DNA of 64,000 nt from assembly GCA_964405665.1 (NCBI GenBank), contig CAYOOT010000007.1, positions 1 to 64,000 of the forward strand, read 5' to 3'. Below the pieces are notes generated by a model. That model worked only from the letters and a program-made list of their open reading frames with translations. It had not been told where the DNA came from and did no database searches. Of the stretch, positions 43,949 through 53,163 are shown piece after piece; the stretch's first letter is position 1; the number at the start of each line of letters is the position of its first letter. The stretch is from CAYOOT01 sp964405665 (GTDB lineage Bacteria; Bdellovibrionota_C; UBA2361; SZUA-149; CAZDWZ01). Position numbers and translations under genes: made by a program.

Positions 43949-44854
43949 GTGATCGGTAAATTTTTTTCTAATTTATTTTTATCTGCTTACGCAAAAAAAA
44001 GCATTAATTGTTTAGAAAGAGATAAATTGTCAAATAGCAGTTTTGATAATCCCATCGGGATTATCGCCGGAAATTCTAATTTCCCTTTACGTTTTGCCGA
44101 GGAAGCAAGAAAAAATGGCAGAACAGTAGTTGCTGTAGCCCATTGCGGAGAAACAAGAGCAGAGCTCATCGATTATGTTGATCATTTAGAATGGATCAAG
44201 GTGGGAGAGCTGGGAAGAATCATTGATATTTTTAAAAAACTTTCTGTAAAGCAAGTAGCTTTGGCTGGCGGGATCAATAGAATAAAGCTTTTTGGCGGAG
44301 TTAAACTTGATTCTCGAGGCGCCGCCTTAATATACCGACTGAAGTCAACCAAAGACGATATTATTATGCGCGGCATCGCTGAAGAATTGGAAAAAGAGGG
44401 AATTGAAGTAGTTCCTTGCTATCAATATTTGAGTTCTTGTTTGGTTAAGGAAAGAATTTACACCAAATCTAAGCCTACGGAAGAAGAAATTAAAGATATT
44501 GAAGTGGGAATTGAAGCAATCAAAGCCTTGAGTTCGCAGCATATCGGACAACTTGTTGCGGTAAGAGAAGGAGTAATTGTTGCTGTAGAAGCAGTGGAGG
44601 GCAGTGACCGGGCAATATTAAGAGCAGGCGAGCTTGCTGGCAAAGGGGTGGTAATTGTTAAATTTGCCAAGCTTACTCAGGATATGCGTTTTGATGTTCC
44701 GACAATTGGTCCAAAAACAATTCAAAATATGATTATTGCAAAAGCTAGAGTGCTGGCACTGGAAGAAGGAAGATGCTTGATTATGGATGAAAATATTGTG
44801 GTGGAAATGGCCAATAAAAATGGGATATCGATAGTTGGTTGTAAGAAGTTGTAG
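43949..44854 (+). CDS. lpxI: UDP-2,3-diacylglucosamine pyrophosphatase LpxI
   Basis: 301 residues. DUF1009 family: GIIAGNSNFPLRFAEEARKN, then AHCGETRAEL, LAGGINRIKLFGGVKLDSRG, and the C-terminal LTQDMRFDVPTIGPKTIQNM. LpxI replaces LpxH in alpha- and many deltaproteobacteria and yields lipid X from UDP-diacylglucosamine by attacking the alpha phosphate. The GTG start gives about 37 residues before the domain, longer than usual; a later start cannot be excluded. The gene is convergent with a Yip1-family gene. Confidence 0.94.
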   Translation: MIGKFFSNLFLSAYAKKSINCLERDKLSNSSFDNPIGIIAGNSNFPLRFAEEARKNGRTVVAVAHCGETRAELIDYVDHLEWIKVGELGRIIDIFKKLSVKQVALAGGINRIKLFGGVKLDSRGAALIYRLKSTKDDIIMRGIAEELEKEGIEVVPCYQYLSSCLVKERIYTKSKPTEEEIKDIEVGIEAIKALSSQHIGQLVAVREGVIVAVEAVEGSDRAILRAGELAGKGVVIVKFAKLTQDMRFDVPTIGPKTIQNMIIAKARVLALEEGRCLIMDENIVVEMANKNGISIVGCKKL

Positions 44855-44856
44855 AA

Positions 44857-45459
44857 CTAAAATAGCGAACTAAGAATAATCATCAGCATTACTGCTACGG
44901 CAGTTACTGTAACAAAGGCTTGCATTTTCTTTTCTTCCGGCACATTGAGCATTACGGGAACGCCTAACCAAAGCAAATAGATTGAAGCTGCCAAAAGAAT
45001 TAGCATCGGAAAAAAAATATTAAGCATAACAAAAATACCGCCTAACATAAGGGGAAACATCGAATAGCTGATTAGTTTAAAACCATCTTCTTTAGTGCAA
45101 GAGCCATTAAATGTTGGGACTAATTTTTCAAGAATAAGAGTAAAGCAATAAAAATAACCCAAGTAAATAAAATAGCTGACAATTAATTTTAATAAGTAGC
45201 TGCTTAGAGGAAGATCTGCTCCTTCAGGCACACGTCTTACCTGGGCAACAAAAGTTCCCAGCGGTCCAATCAAAGATAAAACAATAAGATAATTCTGATA
45301 AATACTTTTAATGCTAGAGGCTTCCGCTTTGGTTTTTGGCCAGAAAGTTTTGTAAGTTAAAAATATTTCTTTATATTTGTCGATAATTTTCGAAATACTA
45401 AATTCAGTGAACGCTTTTTTAAAAACTTCCATGTATTCATTGCTAGGATTGGAGCTCAT
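44857..45459 (-). CDS. Yip1-family membrane protein
   Basis: 200 residues. A soluble N-terminus of about 60 residues is followed by five hydrophobic helices, e.g. YLIVLSLIGPLGTFVAQVR, LIVSYFIYLGYFYCFTLIL and FVTVTAVAVMLMIILSSLF. The layout matches the bacterial Yip1 (PF04893) family, whose function is unclear. Its ATG overlaps the stop of dnaJ by one base, so the two are co-translated. Confidence 0.8.
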   Translation of the reverse strand: MSSNPSNEYMEVFKKAFTEFSISKIIDKYKEIFLTYKTFWPKTKAEASSIKSIYQNYLIVLSLIGPLGTFVAQVRRVPEGADLPLSSYLLKLIVSYFIYLGYFYCFTLILEKLVPTFNGSCTKEDGFKLISYSMFPLMLGGIFVMLNIFFPMLILLAASIYLLWLGVPVMLNVPEEKKMQAFVTVTAVAVMLMIILSSLF

Positions 45460-46511
45460 TATTTATTATCCTTGATTATTTCATTAGGAATATTTCTTCG
45501 AACATGTCCGTTAAAAGATTCTTCGAGCAATTTTGCTGCTTGCAGGGTAGTTTGATTGAGATGTTCCGGAAGCGTAACATATGTACTGACAAAAAGATCC
45601 CCGTACTTATTTTTTATATTATTAAAAAGTCCGTGTCCACTAATTTTAGTTTTATTTTCCGCCTTCCAGGGAGTGGGTATTTTAAATTTGATTTTTCCTT
45701 TGGTAGTGGGGATTTCTATCTCACTTCCGGATAATGCTTCAAATGGAGTAATTGGAATATTTATTGCAAGATTATCGCCTTCTCGATCGAGAAAATTATC
45801 GGCCTCAATATTGATTCTAATCTCCGCAAGGGTAGTGGGGAAATCGTCATTGGCTGGGATATTAATTTTTAAAATTGTTCCGTTGGTGATTCCCGCGGGA
45901 ATTTTGATCCGGACTTTTCTTTGCTTATCTTCTTGTTCCAACACAATTTCTCGATTTGATTCATTCAGGGATTCCAGCGTGCTGATTGTAAAATTATAAA
46001 TTCTTTTGGTTTGATTAGAACCGGGATCGTAAAAAGTCCGTTTCTTCAAAAGAGGATCTACTTCGTCTTTGCCGAATGTTCTTTGAAAAAAGGTTTTTAC
46101 TTTATCAATTACCGAATCATCTTCCGCTTTTTGATCATCATTGACTTTGTTTAATTCATCTTTGGCAAGATTATTTAAAATATCCCAATTTCTCTTGGAG
46201 TCGATTGTGGCATTGTTTTCTCTTCCTTGATAAGTAGGTTTTCTGTGATTTTGCTGGTTTTTTCTGAGGGCATCAATTTCGGCATCGTTATTGGAATAAA
46301 GTCGATAACGACTGTCATAATCTTTTCTTTTTATTTCATCCGTTAAGATATCATAAGCTTCCTGCAATTGGAGAAATTTAGCATTTGATTCCTCGTTTTT
46401 TGCAGTATCGGGATGATACAATAAGGCCATCTTTCTAAAGGATTTCTTAATATCATCACTAGAAGCATTTGCAGAAACTCCCAGTATTTTATAATAATCT
46501 ATAATAGACAT
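45459..46511 (-). CDS. DnaJ-domain co-chaperone (CbpA-like, no zinc finger)
   Basis: 350 residues. The J domain (about 4-68, DYYKILGVSANASSDDIKKS) has HPD at 33-35. The middle is a charged linker, and the C-terminal peptide-binding domains include VRIKIPAGITNGTILKINIP and LAINIPITPFEALSGSEIEI. No CxxCxGxG zinc repeats are present, so it is CbpA-like rather than DnaJ. The start at 46511 matches the family; an upstream ATG at 46556 would add 15 residues with no J-domain role. It shares a one-base overlap with the Yip1 gene. Confidence 0.9.
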   Translation of the reverse strand: MSIIDYYKILGVSANASSDDIKKSFRKMALLYHPDTAKNEESNAKFLQLQEAYDILTDEIKRKDYDSRYRLYSNNDAEIDALRKNQQNHRKPTYQGRENNATIDSKRNWDILNNLAKDELNKVNDDQKAEDDSVIDKVKTFFQRTFGKDEVDPLLKKRTFYDPGSNQTKRIYNFTISTLESLNESNREIVLEQEDKQRKVRIKIPAGITNGTILKINIPANDDFPTTLAEIRINIEADNFLDREGDNLAINIPITPFEALSGSEIEIPTTKGKIKFKIPTPWKAENKTKISGHGLFNNIKNKYGDLFVSTYVTLPEHLNQTTLQAAKLLEESFNGHVRRNIPNEIIKDNK

Positions 46512-46689
46512 AATCCTTAAAATAATTATAAACTTTATTATATTCCTTGCATCCAAAATTATAAGCCAGTTGTCCTATCCAAGGAAGGCAAATAATTTTA
46601 GCAGGGAGCAGAATCTTGTTTTTTAGGCGGCCTTACACCCGCTTTATACACTATTAATACTTTAATATTATGGAGTAATGCAACATATA

Positions 46690-47472
46690 ATGAAGATATT
46701 AGTTCCAATAAAAAGGGTTCCTGATTACGAACAAAAAATAAAGATTTCTGCTGATGCCGATTATATTCAAACAGATGCCATTAAATGGATTTTAAATCCT
46801 TTTGATGAAATAGCCGTCGAAGAGGCTTTAAGAATTAAGGAAGCTAAAGCTGGTTCGACAGGCTCACCACAAGGTGGGAATGCTGAGGTTGTGGTTGTTA
46901 CTATCGGCCCTAAAGAGTGTTTGAGTCAAATTCAAACAGCTTTAGCAATGGGAGCAGATAGAGCAATACATGTTGTTTCTGATGTTCAATTTAATTTTGA
47001 CTTATCATATTTAATTTTGTCAGAACTTTTTAAAAAGGATCAATATTCTCTCGTGATCATGGGGAAACAAGCGATTGATTCCGATAGTAATCAAACAGCG
47101 CAACTTCTTGCAGCTTGTTTGGATTTGCCTCAAGCAACCTTTGCTTCAAAAATTATCATTGAACAGGACTTGAGTTCAGCAACAGTAACCAGAGAAGTGG
47201 ATGGGGGATTAGAAACAATAAAAATTACTTTGCCTGCAGTAATTAGTACGGATTTGCGTTTAAACACCCCCCGCTATGCGACCTTGCCCAATATTGTTAA
47301 AGCCAAGAAAAAGCCTGTAGAAGAGCTTAAAATAAGTGATTTTTCTGTCAGTAATTCTGGTCAAGTTAAACTTATAAAGTTAATGTATCCAGAGACAAGG
47401 AAAGCTGGTGTGAAAGTTTCATCAGTTGCAGAATTGGTTGATAAGCTGAAGAATGAAGTGAAAGTAATATAG
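46690..47472 (+). CDS. etfB: electron transfer flavoprotein beta subunit
   Basis: 260 residues. The N-terminus MKILVPIKRVPDYEQKI, NPFDEIAVEEALRIKEA, VVVVTIGPKECLSQIQTALA and IVIMGKQAIDSDSNQTAQ-type segments are diagnostic. It carries AMP and binds EtfA. Start choice is open: ATG 46678 lies only 2 bases from GGAG and ATG 46690 lies 14 bases away; the second matches the family N-terminus. Residues GSTGSPQGG (from 46852) interrupt the normally compact loop and derive from a repeat-like sequence. etfA follows after 28 bases. Confidence 0.94.
   Translation: MKILVPIKRVPDYEQKIKISADADYIQTDAIKWILNPFDEIAVEEALRIKEAKAGSTGSPQGGNAEVVVVTIGPKECLSQIQTALAMGADRAIHVVSDVQFNFDLSYLILSELFKKDQYSLVIMGKQAIDSDSNQTAQLLAACLDLPQATFASKIIIEQDLSSATVTREVDGGLETIKITLPAVISTDLRLNTPRYATLPNIVKAKKKPVEELKISDFSVSNSGQVKLIKLMYPETRKAGVKVSSVAELVDKLKNEVKVI
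46852..46880. repeat. repeat-like insert inside etfB (GGTTCGACAGGCTCACCAC)
   Basis: GGTTCGACAGGCTCACCACA followed by AGGTGGG resembles a dispersed bacterial palindrome whose usual core is TTCGACAGGCTCA. It is in frame and adds GSTGSPQGG to EtfB. Only one copy is visible in the window, so the repeat call rests on general knowledge of this motif. Confidence 0.6.
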
Positions 47473-47500
47473 CTTTTTTGATATTTATGAATAGGCCCTT

Positions 47501-48460
47501 ATGATTTTAGTTTATTTAGAAAACAATGAAGATCTTTTGCCCAAATCAGCGTTAGTGACAATTAATGCTGCATTGGAAGCAAAAAAAACACATGGCTATA
47601 GTAAAGTGGTAGGGGTACTATTAGGAAATAATAATCTGGAAAAAGCGGCACAGAATGCTGCAGAATATGGCCTAGATGAAGTTTTATATGTTAAATCCAG
47701 TTGTTTAACACCTTACCTAGTTTTAAATCACTTTCATGCTTTAAAAGAAATTGCATCGCAGATTAAGCCCCAGCTTTTTCTGGCAGCAGCAAGTACTTTG
47801 GGTAAGGATTTAAGTCCGCGGCTAGCTTTTAGTTTGAATGCTGGACAGGCCAGCGATATTACAGCTTTTCTGCCCGGTGGCCATTTTCGACGTTTAATGT
47901 TTGCGGGAAATATTATTGCCGAAGTAGAAATAACAACTGCCACAAAAGTTGCAACTATTCGAACAACGGCTTTTGATGCCGCTTGCAAAACTAATACTTG
48001 TCCGGTGAGGGAAGTAGTTCTTAACCTGCAAGCCGATCCTCGCCAAACATTTATTAATTTTGAAACCGTTAAAAGCGAAAGACCGGAACTGACCGAAGCG
48101 GAAATTATAGTAAGCGGGGGAAGAGCATTAAAATCAGCCGAAAATTTTCAACAATATTTATTTCCATTGGCCGAAACTTTGAATGCAGCAATTGGAGCAA
48201 GTAGAGCCGCCGTGGATGCTGGTTATGCTCCCAATGATTGGCAAGTCGGACAAACCGGCAAAGTGGTTGCTCCGAAATTATATATTGCGATAGGAATTTC
48301 GGGGGCAATACAACATTTAGCAGGGATGAAAGATTCTAAAGTTATTGTAGCGATTAATAAAGATCCGGAAGCGCCAATTTTTGAAATAGCAGATTATAGT
48401 TTAGTGGCCGATTTATATCAGGCAATACCGGAACTTATTTCCGAACTTAAAAAAAGATAA
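47501..48460 (+). CDS. etfA: electron transfer flavoprotein alpha subunit
   Basis: 319 residues. The C-terminal FAD-binding domain shows IIVSGGRALKSAENFQ, GASRAAVDAGYAPNDWQVGQ and LYIAIGISGAIQHLAGMKDS, then VIVAINKDPEAPIFEIADY. The N-terminal domain pairs with EtfB. Together they pass electrons from acyl-CoA dehydrogenases to the quinone pool via ETF-QO, which is not in this window. ATG start with only a weak ribosome-binding site. Confidence 0.96.
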   Translation: MILVYLENNEDLLPKSALVTINAALEAKKTHGYSKVVGVLLGNNNLEKAAQNAAEYGLDEVLYVKSSCLTPYLVLNHFHALKEIASQIKPQLFLAAASTLGKDLSPRLAFSLNAGQASDITAFLPGGHFRRLMFAGNIIAEVEITTATKVATIRTTAFDAACKTNTCPVREVVLNLQADPRQTFINFETVKSERPELTEAEIIVSGGRALKSAENFQQYLFPLAETLNAAIGASRAAVDAGYAPNDWQVGQTGKVVAPKLYIAIGISGAIQHLAGMKDSKVIVAINKDPEAPIFEIADYSLVADLYQAIPELISELKKR

Positions 48461-48467
48461 GGAACAG

Positions 48468-48929
48468 TTGAAGGCAATCAAGAATTATTTCTTCTTAATA
48501 GTTGTTTTATTTTCTTTTTCTTGTACTTCCGCACCGGCTTTAGTAGAAGTTAGTTTTGAGAATCCCGATGCTTCTAAATCAGGAACTTTTTATGCCGAAT
48601 TGGCTCCCACAGAAAGTATGCGCTCCTTTGGTTTGATGTATCGTAAGCAACTCAATGATAACCAAGGAATGCTTTTTTTATTTCCAGACGAAAAACAACG
48701 TGAGTTTTGGATGAAAAACACTTATCTGGAACTAGATATTATTTTTTTAGATAAGAATCTTTTAGTGTTAAATATTGCTGAAAAAACTACCCCCTTAAGC
48801 ACGACAGCAATACCGAGCTTGGGCAATAGTGCCTATGTTCTTGAGATCAAAGGCGGTTTGGCACGAAAAAATGGTATCACCACACATTCTAAGGCCTTGA
48901 TTATAGGGAATCTTCCTCGACCTAATTAA
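48468..48929 (+). CDS. DUF192 family lipoprotein
   Basis: 153 residues. Lipoprotein signal (LIVVLFSFSC, Cys about 19). The DUF192 domain has TFYAELAPTESMRSFGLMYR, MLFLFPDEKQREFWMKNTYL and a terminal VLEIKGGLARKNGI. DUF192 proteins are small beta-barrel-like, function unclear. TTG start, with AAGGA 7 to 11 bases upstream. It follows etfA after 7 bases. Confidence 0.9.
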   Translation: MKAIKNYFFLIVVLFSFSCTSAPALVEVSFENPDASKSGTFYAELAPTESMRSFGLMYRKQLNDNQGMLFLFPDEKQREFWMKNTYLELDIIFLDKNLLVLNIAEKTTPLSTTAIPSLGNSAYVLEIKGGLARKNGITTHSKALIIGNLPRPN

Positions 48930-49002
48930 CTAAATTATTAAGCAATTTGATTGTTAAGCCGATATTCTGGGCAGTGAGATATTTCAAATTTCATCTTGTT
49001 TT

Positions 49003-49344
49003 ATGAAAAAAAAGCCCAAAGGTAAACCAAAAACAAAACCAATAGAGATTCCAAGAAAAGTTTTGGAAAGAACTATCTTGGGATTATCATTACTATTTTG
49101 TAGCGCACTTTTTACTTTTTGTTTTATGCATAAAGACGATCCTAATAGTATGGTAGGTTCATTGATTAAAAGCTTTAGTGGTAGTGTTGGCCTGGGAGAT
49201 GTCAATTATAATGTAAATTGTTCCCTCGATAAAAATAAAGACAGCCCTTATTGCCAGGAAAAACGTGGTAAAGTTCAAGAAACTTGGAGATCGGTTTCTG
49301 TAATGGGCAGCAAAGGAAGCAAGTACAGACTCTATAAAAAATAA
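49003..49344 (+). CDS. hypothetical single-pass membrane protein
   Basis: 113 residues. A Lys/Pro-rich basic start (KKKPKGKPKTKPIEIPRKV), one hydrophobic helix (about 25-43, TILGLSLLFCSALFTFCFM), then a polar part with two Cys (VNCSLDKNKDSPYCQEK). The helix followed by KDDPNS faintly recalls the first helix of FtsK, but the length and end do not fit. No family is recognised. It is convergent with gltA, with 6 bases between the stop codons. Confidence 0.6.
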   Translation: MKKKPKGKPKTKPIEIPRKVLERTILGLSLLFCSALFTFCFMHKDDPNSMVGSLIKSFSGSVGLGDVNYNVNCSLDKNKDSPYCQEKRGKVQETWRSVSVMGSKGSKYRLYKK

Positions 49345-49350
49345 AAAATA

Positions 49351-50646
49351 TTAAGATCTTTTTTCAATATTAGAATAATCTCTTTTGGTATTGCCAGTGT
49401 AGATTTGTCTTGGTCGATCAATTCTATTTTCGGTATTTTCAATTAATTCCTTCCATTGCGCAATCCAACCCGGTAATCGTCCTAAGGCAAACATCACGGT
49501 AAAACCATTAATCGGAATTCCCAATGCGCTGTAGATTATCCCACTATAGAAGTCCACATTCGGATAAAGTTTCCTTTCAATAAAATAGCTATCATTTAAA
49601 GCAACCTCTTCCAATTGCAGAGCGATATCAAAAATCTGATCGTCGGCGGCCACCTTTTTCAGCACTTTATGGCAAGATTCTTTAAGTATTTTTGCTCGCG
49701 GATCATGGTTTTTATAAACCCGATGTCCAAAACCCATCAGACGATTTTTGGAATCTTTTTTCTTGGCTTCTTCCACAAATTTCTTGACGTTACCGCCTTC
49801 TTTACTGATTTCTTGGAGCATTTCAATTACTTTTTGATTAGCTCCACCGTGTCTTGGTCCCCAAAGGGCATTAATTCCGGCAGCAACACAAGCATAAAGA
49901 TTAGATAAGCTACTGGCCACCATTCGGACTGTAGAAGTGGAACAATTTTGTTCGTGATCGGCGTGCAAAATTAAAAGTAAATCTAAAGCGGCAACAACAT
50001 CCGGATCCAGATAATAATTTTCCGCAGGAGTGGCAAACATCATATTTAAAAAATTTGCGCAGTAAGAGAGTGAATTGTCAGGATAGATAAAGGGCTGACC
50101 GATTGATTTTTTATAACAAAATGCCACCATTGTCGGAAGTTTGGCCATTAGTTTAATAATATGTGCAGCTTGTTTCTCCTTATCTTTTGGATCTTCCCAA
50201 TCTTGATAAAACGTATAACAAGCAGATACTACTGAAGACAAGATTGCCATTGGATGAGCATTCCTAGGAAAGCCATCGTAGAAATGCTTCATGTCTTCAT
50301 GAATTAAAGTATGTTTAGAAATATTGTTTGTAAAATTATCTAATTCAGTGCGAGTTGGCAGTTGTCCATAAATCAAAAGATAACTTACCTCGAGAAAAGT
50401 AGATTTTTCCGCAAGTTCCTCAATGGGATATCCGCGGTAACGAAGTATTCCCGCATCTCCATCAATAAAAGTAATGCCACTGGTGCAAGAACCTGTATTT
50501 CCGTAACCACTATCTAAAGTTATATATTCTGATTCAGCACGGAGTTTTGTAATATCTACAGCTTTTTCATTTTCTGTTCCGGTGATTACTGGAAGTTTAA
50601 TAATCTTTCCGTTTGGTAGTTTAAGTTCTGCAGTTTCTGTTGACAT
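49351..50646 (-). CDS. gltA: citrate synthase (type II)
   Basis: 431 residues. It condenses oxaloacetate and acetyl-CoA. Visible are the N-terminal beta domain, LDSGYGNTGSCTSGITFIDG, LLILHADHEQNCSTSTVRMV (catalytic His), LWGPRHGGANQKVIEML, MGFGHRVYKNHDPRAKILKE (catalytic His) and PNVDFYSGIIYSALGIP (catalytic Asp). Length and motifs match the hexameric NADH-sensitive Gram-negative type. Confidence 0.97.
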   Translation of the reverse strand: MSTETAELKLPNGKIIKLPVITGTENEKAVDITKLRAESEYITLDSGYGNTGSCTSGITFIDGDAGILRYRGYPIEELAEKSTFLEVSYLLIYGQLPTRTELDNFTNNISKHTLIHEDMKHFYDGFPRNAHPMAILSSVVSACYTFYQDWEDPKDKEKQAAHIIKLMAKLPTMVAFCYKKSIGQPFIYPDNSLSYCANFLNMMFATPAENYYLDPDVVAALDLLLILHADHEQNCSTSTVRMVASSLSNLYACVAAGINALWGPRHGGANQKVIEMLQEISKEGGNVKKFVEEAKKKDSKNRLMGFGHRVYKNHDPRAKILKESCHKVLKKVAADDQIFDIALQLEEVALNDSYFIERKLYPNVDFYSGIIYSALGIPINGFTVMFALGRLPGWIAQWKELIENTENRIDRPRQIYTGNTKRDYSNIEKRS

Positions 50647-50974
50647 AATTAAGCATTTTGTTTTTTTGTTAGTAATCTTTTTTCACAAGTAAGGTAATAC
50701 CGATCCTCCTAAGCTAAAGCTTCGGAGGATATAGTCTTTTCTATCAGTTCTGCAACATAGTAATGTTGTAGAACTGATGAAAAGAACTATACAACTAAAA
50801 TTATAGATGCCAGGAAAGAGCTAAAGAGACTATTTTTATTTAAACATTAAATTAATCAAATATCTATAGATTTCAATATATTAATAGAACCATCATTTTA
50901 ATTTAAGACTAAGTAGTTAAATGCCGACTAAATAATTGTCTATTAGTAATTTTAATCAATAAAGAGTGTAGTCA
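50647..50974. other. divergent gltA-motA intergenic region
   Basis: 328 bases, very AT-rich, containing the two adjacent hairpins at 50703-50790 and probably promoters for gltA (leftwards) and motA (rightwards). No ORF is supported. Confidence 0.6.
50703..50790. repeat. two adjacent palindromes upstream of gltA
   Basis: 50703-50730: ATCCTCC ... GGAGGAT around AAGCTAAAGCTT, similar to 14702-14726. 50731-50790: long near-perfect hairpin with arms CTATCAGTTCTGCAACAT and ATGTTGTAGAACTGATG plus outer AGTCTTTT/AAAAGAACT. They lie between gltA and its probable promoter region. Confidence 0.85.
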
Positions 50975-51835
50975 GTGAACACAATAGTTGGATTTTTAGT
51001 TGTATCTGCATCGGTGTTTGGCGGTTTCGCTATGGCTCACGGACCTTTTGAGGTCCTAATTCAGCCTAGTGAATTCGTTGTAATTATTGGTGCCGCACTT
51101 GGTGCGATGATTGGTTCAGTGCCAATTCCGACATTTATTAAAGTACTAAAAGCTATTCCTGGAACTTTCAAGGGAAGTGGAATTAATAAAGTAACATATT
51201 ATCAGCTTCTTGGATTAATGCTTACTATTTTTACGGTAATCAGAAAAGAAGGTGTCTTGGGTGTAGAAAAAGATTTGGCCGATCCCCATCACAGTGCGCG
51301 TTTTAAAAAATTTCCTGCCATTGCTAACAATCATCATGCGATGGATCTTTTTGTTGGTTCACTTCGGCTGTTTGTTGATGGTGTGGTTAATGCCTTTGAT
51401 TTAGATAAATTGATGGAGACAGAAATTGATACTCACCATCATGAAGTGGCGGTAGTGCCAACATTGATTTTAAAAATTGGGGATGCTTTGCCGGGAATTG
51501 GTATTGTGGCGGCGGTATTGGGGATTATTATTACGATGCAACACTTAGATGGTCCGCCATCAGAAATTGGGCACCACGTTGCTGCGGCCCTTGTTGGAAC
51601 ATTTTTAGGAATTCTTCTTAGCTATGGTTACATGCAACCGATTGCCGCTTCTTTGGAGCGGATGAATCATGAGAATCACGTTCTTTTTAGTTCAATTCGG
51701 GCAGGGCTTGTAGCTTTTGCTGGCGGAGCTCCACCAGCTGTAGCTTTGGAATTTGCACGTAAAAGTATTGAAAGCGATCTTCGTCCGACAACTGCAGAGA
51801 TGGAAAAACTACAACAAGAAGTTAAGAAAGGCTAA
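50975..51835 (+). CDS. motA: flagellar motor stator protein MotA
   Basis: 286 residues, long E. coli-type MotA with four helices. Helix 1 begins TIVGFLVVSASVFGGFAMAH, GPFEVLIQPSEFVVIIGAAL follows, and the helix 3-4 region is ALPGIGIVAAVLGIIITMQH and GTFLGILLSYGYMQPIAASLE, with the conserved Pro. It forms the proton channel of the stator with MotB. GTG start. No other flagellar genes are in the window. motB follows after 9 bases. Confidence 0.95.
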   Translation: MNTIVGFLVVSASVFGGFAMAHGPFEVLIQPSEFVVIIGAALGAMIGSVPIPTFIKVLKAIPGTFKGSGINKVTYYQLLGLMLTIFTVIRKEGVLGVEKDLADPHHSARFKKFPAIANNHHAMDLFVGSLRLFVDGVVNAFDLDKLMETEIDTHHHEVAVVPTLILKIGDALPGIGIVAAVLGIIITMQHLDGPPSEIGHHVAAALVGTFLGILLSYGYMQPIAASLERMNHENHVLFSSIRAGLVAFAGGAPPAVALEFARKSIESDLRPTTAEMEKLQQEVKKG

Positions 51836-51844
51836 TAAAGTGCT

Positions 51845-53078
51845 ATGGCTGAAGGACCTGATGGAAAAAACATTATCATCGTTAAAAAGGTCAGTGGTCA
51901 TGGCGGGCACCATGGTGGTGCTTGGAAAGTAGCTTTTGCTGATTTTATTACAGCAATGATGGCGCTCTTCATGGTTCTTTGGTTGGTTAATTCCGCTTCT
52001 GTAATTACTCGGGAAAGAATCGCCAACTTTTTTCGCCAACCAGGTGTATTTGAAACAGGTTCGGGAACTCCTATGGAAATTGGAGGAGCCGGCATTTTAA
52101 GCGATGCTTTTTCTCCGCCATCAGAAGGAAATTCTGAAGTATCAGTTGCCTTTACCAATAAAATATATGTTACCCAAAAAAAAAGGAAATATGGGTAATG
52201 GACAAAATGATAGTGTGGGGGCAGGAAATTCTCTGGCCGGAAGTGCGGGAGATAAGGGAACTGAAATGGCCAAGATCGATAAAGGCGGATATGAAAGTGA
52301 AAAAGCTTATCAGGAAAAAATTGAGCTAGAAAAAATTGCAGAAAGTATTAAGGCGGAAATCGGACAAAATGTCAGTCCCGGCAAAAAATCTGTCAGTGCC
52401 GAGCAAGCAGAGAGAGTCGAAGAAATCAGCAAATATTTAGGAAATGTGGAAGTTAAAGTGGATCAACGGGGTTTACATTTAGAAATTATGGATACTGCTA
52501 AGGCTTCGATGTTTGAAGTGGGAAGTAGTAAGATTAAAAGTGGTGCTGAAAAAGAACTTTTAAATATCGCAAAAATTCTAAGTACCTTACCGAATCCGGT
52601 TGATATTGAAGGGCACACTGACGGAACACCTTTTAATGGCAAAATTAAAGATCGCTATGATAATTGGAATCTCTCCTCAGATCGAGCAAATGAGGCCAGA
52701 CGGCTTTTAGTAAATGCCGGGATTAAAGACAAACAAGTGGCGCGAGTTATCGGTTATGCAGATAAAAGACCAAAGACAGCAAATCCTTTAGAACCATCCA
52801 ATAGAAGAATATCTATTTCCATGCGTTTTACCGAATATGCTGCAAAAACCTTAGAAGGAACGCAGACTAAAGTTACTGAACCTAAGTTAATCCCCGGACT
52901 CAATGAAAATAAAGCTGGAGCTCAAAATGCTCCTGAGAAAAAGCAAGATTCTGGTTTAGAGATCAACCTGGAAACAACTTTGCCTGAGGGAACTGAGCAA
53001 GTTAATAAGCAAGAAAATCCTTCTTGGAAAGAAAAAGATAAAATTTTCGGCAATCAAAACCCATTTTTTTCCAAATAA
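51845..53078 (+). CDS. motB: flagellar motor stator protein MotB, frameshifted at an A9 run
   Basis: The gene is in two overlapping frames. The first (51845-52198) encodes the N-terminus and the single membrane helix with the proton-binding Asp33 (VAFADFITAMMALFMVLWLV). The second (from about 52185 to 53078) encodes the linker and the OmpA-like peptidoglycan-binding domain (NPVDIEGHTDGTPFNGK, NWNLSSDRANEARRLL). They meet at nine A's (52176-52184); eight would give one uninterrupted protein of about 410 residues. Either an assembly or sequencing error, a real inactivating mutation, or a slippage site. Both halves are otherwise well preserved, which argues against old decay. Confidence 0.92.
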
Positions 53079-53163
53079 GATCATACCCTTAAGTATTTGA
53101 CCATAAAATACATCTGTGATAAATTATTTTCCTTTATTTAGTAAATATCTATTGGAGTTTACA

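Noticed and set aside
52104..52175. Upstream part of the second motB frame as an independent start (MLFLRHQKEIL)
   Set aside because: It is a shadow of the first motB frame; the coding signal only moves to this frame after the A9 run.
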